The notes under the pieces were generated by a model. The model was not told the DNA's origin. It ran no database searches and saw nothing but the letters and a program-made list of their open reading frames with translations. From Roseiarcus sp963813195 (GTDB lineage Bacteria; Pseudomonadota; Alphaproteobacteria; Rhizobiales; Beijerinckiaceae), in the NCBI GenBank assembly GCA_963813195.1, contig CAWEYC010000015.1, positions 1-64,000 on the forward strand: a stretch of DNA of 64,000 nucleotides, read 5' to 3'. Shown here piece by piece: positions 59,898 to 64,000 of the stretch (within the stretch, counting starts at the first letter, position 1; the number at the start of each line of letters is the position of its first letter). A program made the translations under genes and the position numbers.

Positions 59898-61247
59898 ATG
59901 CGTTTATGGATCAAAGACCCGCTCGCAATTCTTGCCGAGGGCGCGGAACGCGGGTTCGTCGTCGAGGGGACGCGCATCGTCGAACTCGTCGGCCGCGGCA
60001 GGACCCCCGCCGCTCCCGTCGAGGCGACCTTCGAGGCGTCGCGCCATGTCGTCCTGCCCGGCCTCGTCAACACCCATCATCATTTCTACCAGACCCTGAC
60101 GCGCGCGCATCCGGCTGGCTTCGGCAAAGAGCTGGTTCCGTGGCTCGTGGCGATGGAACGCGTCTGGGCGCGCACGAAGCCAGAGCATTTGCGCGTCGCC
60201 GTCCGCCTCGCCTTGACCGAGTTGATGCTGTCGGGCTGCACCACCACGGCCGACCATCACAATCTGTTCCCGGCCGCGCTGGAACACGCGATCGACATCG
60301 AAGTCGAGGAGGCGCGCACGATCGGCCTGCGCATGACGGTGACGCGCGGCTCGATGGGGCTGTCGGAAAAGGATGGCGGGCTGCAACCCGACTCGATCGT
60401 GCAGGACGCGGACACGATCCTGGCGGACAGCGAGCGCGTGCTGAAGCTGTTCCACGACCCCAGCCCTGGCGCGCAGATCCGCATCGCGCTGGCGCCGTGT
60501 TCGCCGCTGGCCGTGCCGCGACGGGTGCTCGCGGAATCCGCGCGGCTCGCCGAGCGCTATGACTGCCAGCTCCATACGCATCTCTGCCAATCTCCGGACG
60601 AGGATGTCTATGCGCAAGCGACGTTTGGCATGCGCTCCGTCGACCTTCTCGAGGAGGCGGGTTGGCTGACCCGGCGCGCCTGGGTGGCGCACGGCATCCA
60701 TTTCACTGCCGACGAGATCGGCCGCCTGGGTCGCGCGGGTGTCGGCGTCTGCCATTGCGCGGCCTCCGACATGGCGCTGGCGATGGGCGTCTGTCCGACG
60801 AAGGACCTCGAAGCGGCAGGCGCGCCAGTCGGCATCGGGGTCGACGGCTCGGCCTCGAACGATTCTTCCAACGTGATGGAGGCGGTGCGCCATTCCCTGA
60901 TGCTCGGACGGCTGCGCTACGGCGCGTCCGCGCTCACCCATCGCGACGCGCTGCGCTGGGCGACCGAAGGTTCGGCGCGCTGCTTGGGGCGCGACGACAT
61001 CGGCCGCATCGCCGTCGGTCTGGAGGCGGATCTGGCGATGTTCACGCTCGACGAGCCACGTTTCAGCGGCGCCCACGATCCGATCGCGGCGCTGGTTCTG
61101 TGCGGCGCCAATCGCGCCGATCGCGTAATGGTCGCCGGACGTTGGCGCGTGGTCGACGGCGCGCCGGTCGGCGTCGATCTCAGCGCGCTCGTCGCCGAGC
61201 ACAAAGCGGCGGCGCTCGCGTTCGCGCCGGTCATTGCCTCGGCGTGA
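59898..61247 (+). CDS. 8-oxoguanine deaminase-like amidohydrolase
   Basis: A 449-aa metal-dependent deaminase of the amidohydrolase superfamily. Metal ligands are the His cluster in LPGLVNTHHHFYQTLTRAHP, His in DCQLHTHLCQSPDED, His in AWVAHGIHFTADE and Asp in GIGVDGSASNDSSN. These features match 8-oxoguanine deaminases and the AtzB/TrzN group, which hydrolyse an amino group or substituent from a purine or triazine ring. ATG 59898 gives the family N-terminus (RLWIKDPLAIL); ATG 59889 is also in frame. Its neighbour is a nucleobase-type binding protein, which supports purine salvage or breakdown. Confidence 0.88.
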   Translation: MRLWIKDPLAILAEGAERGFVVEGTRIVELVGRGRTPAAPVEATFEASRHVVLPGLVNTHHHFYQTLTRAHPAGFGKELVPWLVAMERVWARTKPEHLRVAVRLALTELMLSGCTTTADHHNLFPAALEHAIDIEVEEARTIGLRMTVTRGSMGLSEKDGGLQPDSIVQDADTILADSERVLKLFHDPSPGAQIRIALAPCSPLAVPRRVLAESARLAERYDCQLHTHLCQSPDEDVYAQATFGMRSVDLLEEAGWLTRRAWVAHGIHFTADEIGRLGRAGVGVCHCAASDMALAMGVCPTKDLEAAGAPVGIGVDGSASNDSSNVMEAVRHSLMLGRLRYGASALTHRDALRWATEGSARCLGRDDIGRIAVGLEADLAMFTLDEPRFSGAHDPIAALVLCGANRADRVMVAGRWRVVDGAPVGVDLSALVAEHKAAALAFAPVIASA

Positions 61248-61366
61248 CCTAATTCGCATGCCGCGACCGGCGATTTCTGGCGTCTCCCATTATCTCTTTT
61301 GAAGTATTATCGCTTTTATTGTGTCATGCGACTGCTATAGAATTGCAGTAGAGTGAATTCTTGATC

Positions 61367-61846
61367 ATGAAGGCCCCGTCAGCTTCGGCAACGACCGATC
61401 TCGCCCAGGTGGCCGCCCTTCCCATCCGGGTCGGCGAAGACGGCGGCGCGCAGGTGCTGCTTTTGACGTCGCGTGAGACCAAGCGGTGGATCATCCCCAA
61501 GGGCTGGACCATGAAGGGGCGCAAACCCTGGGAAGCCGCCGCTAGGGAGGCGCTTGAAGAAGCGGGCGTCGTCGGTCGACCACACAAGAGGCCGATCGGC
61601 AGTTACGTCTACTTCAAGCGTCAGAAAACGCATTTCGACGTCTGCCGCGTCGACGTCTACGTTCTCGCATTCGCCAAGCAGCTCGAAACCTGGCGAGAAA
61701 TCGGCCAACGCGAGGCGAAGTGGTTTGGATTGGCGGAGGCGTCCGACCTCGTGGAGGAACCCGGGTTGGTCGCGCTGCTCGAGAAGCTCGCCAACGAGGG
61801 CGTGGGCAAAAAGAAGCAGAAGCGAATTCGTTCCAAATCGGCTTGA
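61367..61846 (+). CDS. NUDIX hydrolase (MutT/diphosphoinositol-type)
   Basis: A 159-aa hydrolase. The full NUDIX box is GWTMKGRKPWEAAAREALEE then AGVVG. The N-terminal VAALPIRVGEDGGAQVLLLT and KRWIIPKGWTMKG resemble the DIPP/ApnA group that hydrolyses dinucleoside polyphosphates or inositol pyrophosphates. The C-terminus is Lys-rich (GVGKKKQKRIRSKSA). ATG 61367 is favoured; TTG 61361 is also in frame. Convergent with nothing; a 345-nt gap follows. Confidence 0.92.
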   Translation: MKAPSASATTDLAQVAALPIRVGEDGGAQVLLLTSRETKRWIIPKGWTMKGRKPWEAAAREALEEAGVVGRPHKRPIGSYVYFKRQKTHFDVCRVDVYVLAFAKQLETWREIGQREAKWFGLAEASDLVEEPGLVALLEKLANEGVGKKKQKRIRSKSA

Positions 61847-62191
61847 GACGAAGAAAGCACACGCCCTTTCCCTGCATCGCATCGACCGTCGGTCGGCGCG
61901 TGACGCGCCTGCGGCGCCGATCGAATGGCGCAGTGCTGCATCAATTTGGCGACTTGGCGTGGACGGTGTTTCCAATATGGAAGATCGCCGGCCTGTAAGG
62001 CCATATCGAAATCGTGTGTTTCCGAGATAACACAGCTTGTCATAGTTCTATATAACACATTGATTTCCGGACGCTCTCCGCTCGCCATTGGTTACCGAAC
62101 CCCAAACACGCCGCTGCGACCGACGAGAATTGGCCCCTTGTTTGCGGCGCAACGGACCATTGATTATCCGTTGTGCCAATGGGGGACTTCC
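61847..62191. other. Intergenic region upstream of the PilZ gene
   Basis: This is 345 nt with no convincing gene; the PilZ frame is open through most of it but the encoded sequence is not protein-like. An AT-rich patch around 62030-62062, with two ATAACACA direct repeats (62026-62033 and 62052-62059), is the most likely promoter area. Confidence 0.45.
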
Positions 62192-62548
62192 GTGGAAGAG
62201 CGTCGCAATGCGCATAGAGGCCGCACGTATCTCGGCGGTCGGGTCTCATTCAATAACCGCTGTTCAACTGCCGACTGCCTGGTGCGGAACTTGTCTCCGA
62301 ACGGCGCGAAGATCGTTTTCGCGAGTCCCGCGACGATTCCCAGCGAATTCGACCTCACAATCGCTCGGAAGGGCGACAGTCGACGCACCCGCATTGTTTG
62401 GCGGGGCGAGTTGGAAGCCGGCGTGATGTTTTTGCCGTCGAACGCCGCGTCAGTCATTCCCATAAGGGCGGCCCGGAGAATCACAAGGCTTGAGGCGGAG
62501 CGCGAGACCCTGGCGAGACGCGTCGCTCAGCTCAGCGAGCCGATGTGA
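62192..62548 (+). CDS. PilZ-domain protein
   Basis: A 118-aa single-domain PilZ protein, a likely cyclic di-GMP receptor. The N-terminal Arg motif is EERRNAHRGRTYLG (RxxxR) and the second motif RNLSPNGAKIVF (N-x-S-x-x-G). WRGELEAGVMFL completes the barrel, and a C-terminal helix (ITRLEAERETLARRVAQL) follows. GTG 62192 is preceded by GGGGGA. Its stop overlaps the start of a 58-aa membrane protein gene, so the two probably act together at the membrane. Confidence 0.86.
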   Translation: MEERRNAHRGRTYLGGRVSFNNRCSTADCLVRNLSPNGAKIVFASPATIPSEFDLTIARKGDSRRTRIVWRGELEAGVMFLPSNAASVIPIRAARRITRLEAERETLARRVAQLSEPM

Positions 62549-62724
62549 TGCGGTGGGTCGTCTCTTTCGCGCTCAACCGCCTTTTCATCCTCGCGGTGCT
62601 CGCGCTGGTCATGAGCAATTTTTTCCGAACCAGCTGCGGGATCGGAAGTTCCTACGCCGATCAACTCAATCAGTTGTTCGGGTTCGACCAGTTGATCCGC
62701 GCTCTCGATCACGATTCGAACTGA
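62548..62724 (+). CDS. 58-aa membrane protein coupled to the PilZ gene
   Basis: A short gene whose ATG 62548 shares a base with the PilZ stop (TGATG); GTG 62545 is also possible. The 58-residue product begins MRWVVSFALNRLFILAVLAL, a single membrane helix, continues with VMSNFFRTSCGIGSSYADQL and ends in a short polar tail (FGFDQLIRALDHDSN). Not recognised. Translational coupling to PilZ suggests a membrane anchor or partner for that protein. Confidence 0.6.
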   Translation: MRWVVSFALNRLFILAVLALVMSNFFRTSCGIGSSYADQLNQLFGFDQLIRALDHDSN

Positions 62725-63205
62725 TCGGCGCCCAGCGTTCGGCTAGCGCGCGTTGCTTTCAGGTCGAATCAAGCCTCAGCCGTCATTGCGAGCAACGCGA
62801 AGCAATCCAGACTTGGGGTCTGCGGCAGCGGCTTAGTCTTGTCTGGACGGCGCCCGCTGATCAAGGGTTATTTTCGGCATTGCGCAGGTCGTGGGTGCGG
62901 TCATGTCTGGACGGCGCCCGCTGATCAAGGGTTATTTTCGGCATTGCGCAGGTCGTGGGTGCGGTCATGTCTTCGGCCTTTTGCGCGGAGAATAGAGTCC
63001 GCCGGCCCTGATGTTGTCCGCTGATCCGTTGCCTCAATCAGAGTAGCGCGCTTAGTGCGCAGACAAAGCCACGGGCTTCGGGATCAATCCGCTTTCCTGC
63101 ACATCACCTCTTGGTCACCCTCGACTTCTCCTGGCGAAGCTCTTGCTTCGTCCAGCGCCGCCTTGGCTTTTCGTCAGCCTTGGCCGCGAACCTGGCCGGC
63201 GCTCC
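62725..63205. repeat. Non-coding repeat region: REP-like element and 64-bp tandem duplication
   Basis: GTCATTGCGAGCAACGCGAA (62781-62800, continuing to GCAATCCAG) is a well-known type of extragenic palindromic repeat in proteobacteria. At 62841-62968 a 64-bp unit is repeated exactly twice (period 64; 62841-62904 and 62905-62968). No gene is supported. The stretch separates the PilZ pair from the IS110-type element. Confidence 0.8.
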
Positions 63206-64000
63206 TTACGCCGGAATCTCCCGATAAGTGGTCTTGCCGCGCAGAATCGCGAAGGCGATGCGCGCCATTTTGTTGGCGAGCGCCACGGCGACGAGCTTGA
63301 AGGGCTTCTTTTCGATCAGCTTCTTGGCCCACATCCGCAGCGGGTCGGTATGGGGATTGCGGTGAAACAGCACGGCATGCGCGCCCACGACGAGCAATTT
63401 GCGCAAATCTCGATTGCCCATCTTCGAGATGCGCCCAAGCCGTTGCTTGCCGCCCGAGGAGTTCTGCTTCGGCGTCAGCCCGAGGAAGGCGGCGAATTCG
63501 CGCGGGCCCGCGAAGCTGGACGCATCCTGAACGCTCGCCGCCATCGCCGAGGCGGTGATGGGTCCGAAGCCGGGAATGCTCATCAGCCGGCGCGCCGTTT
63601 CGTCCTTCTGGGCCATCTTGGCGATAGCGCGATCGAGCCGCGCAATCGCTTCGTCGAGGTTCCGCAATTGCACCACCAGCGGCGCCAGCGCCTCGGATAC
63701 GACAAGCGGTATCGTCTCGTCGCCCGCCTCGATGCGATCAGCCAGTTCGCGGGCGTATCGCGGCCCTTGCGCCGCGATCACGCCGATCTCGGTCAAATGG
63801 CCTCGCAGCCCATTGATCAGCTGCGTTCGCTGGGAAACCAACATCTCGCGCGCCTTGTGACGCATCATTATGGCTTGGTTCTCCAACGAGCGCACGCCGA
63901 CAAATCGCATCGAAGGCCGTGTCACCGCCTCGCAAATCGCCGTCGCATCCGCCGCGTCGTTCTTCTGTCGGCGCACATAGGGCTTCACGTAAGCCGGAGG
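63206..64000 (-). CDS. IS110-family transposase, cut by the window edge
   Basis: The visible 264 residues or so are the C-terminal part of an IS110-type DEDD transposase. The conserved VKPYVRRQKNDAADATAICE lies at the window's edge, followed by the coiled middle. The transposase_20 segment appears as RRLMSIPGFGPITASAMAAS, FAAFLGLTPKQNSSGGKQRL then GRISKMGNRDLRKLLVVGAH. The N-terminal catalytic domain lies beyond base 64000. The frame seen here is intact. Ends of the element cannot be defined; IS110 elements generally lack obvious inverted repeats. Confidence 0.93.
   Translation of the reverse strand, partial: PPAYVKPYVRRQKNDAADATAICEAVTRPSMRFVGVRSLENQAIMMRHKAREMLVSQRTQLINGLRGHLTEIGVIAAQGPRYARELADRIEAGDETIPLVVSEALAPLVVQLRNLDEAIARLDRAIAKMAQKDETARRLMSIPGFGPITASAMAASVQDASSFAGPREFAAFLGLTPKQNSSGGKQRLGRISKMGNRDLRKLLVVGAHAVLFHRNPHTDPLRMWAKKLIEKKPFKLVAVALANKMARIAFAILRGKTTYREIPA

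Overview
The window is GC-rich, tightly packed bacterial DNA from an alphaproteobacterium, most likely of the order Hyphomicrobiales. The family (a Beijerinckiaceae/Methylocystaceae-type lineage would fit) is inference. Supporting signs are a PmtA-like methyltransferase, the nusB-ribH pair, coaD near gyrA, an rnr-DUF983-NUDIX operon, FrcA-like sugar transporter debris and an FNR/FixK-type box. No rRNA, tRNA or CRISPR array was seen.

Layout. 0-4.7 kb: a ribose-type sugar ABC transporter (binding protein, double ATPase, permease) and an M48 metallopeptidase. 5-8.4 kb, minus strand: an uncharacterised three-gene locus with a low-complexity Q/G/M-rich protein, a 201-aa protein and a cytoplasmic-looking subtilisin-fold protease. 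A strong hairpin follows the first gene and a rho-independent terminator closes the locus. 8.8-12 kb: a 2-hydroxyacid dehydrogenase, a LacI regulator with a perfect operator at its own promoter, a fossil of a sugar-ABC ATPase and a sugar epimerase. 12-15 kb: pyrB, a complete ISAs1-family element with a 10-bp target duplication just upstream of pyrB, and vapBC. 15-27 kb: topA, a PmtA-like methyltransferase, an ECF sigma/anti-sigma pair, an aconitase X pair, a secreted lipase, then rnr, DUF983 and a NUDIX hydrolase. 27-37 kb: two paralogous helical proteins of unknown function, nusB, ribH, a LysE exporter, coaD, OsmC, gyrA, MarC, an acyltransferase, an exported chorismate mutase and a MAPEG protein.

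37-42.8 kb is a decayed, repeat-rich accessory island. It holds an IS630 element whose transposase needs a -1 frameshift, a frameshifted phoH gene, two tandem copies of a Tat-type lipoprotein gene with identical 5' halves and unrelated 3' ends, a family of about ten copies of a CAGGAAAGTTTGGCCGCA-like repeat, and a frameshifted MNT nucleotidyltransferase. 42.8-51.7 kb: SDR, rpe, a quinone-reductase-like flavoprotein, two paralogous MFS exporters with a C-terminal ABM-like domain, a universal stress protein and folE diverging around an FNR/FixK-type box, an exported protein and a higBA pair. 51.8-62.7 kb: a glycosyltransferase and several methyltransferases, a DHFR-fold protein, a taurine/NMT1-type ABC transporter split by an inserted methyltransferase-cytochrome c pair, an 8-oxoguanine-deaminase-like amidohydrolase probably served by that transporter, a NUDIX hydrolase, a PilZ protein coupled to a 58-aa membrane protein, and then repeats and an IS110-family transposase that runs off the end.

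The best candidates for something undescribed are the protease/low-complexity-protein locus at 5-8.4 kb and the tandem lipoprotein array with swapped C-termini at 39.5-42.1 kb.
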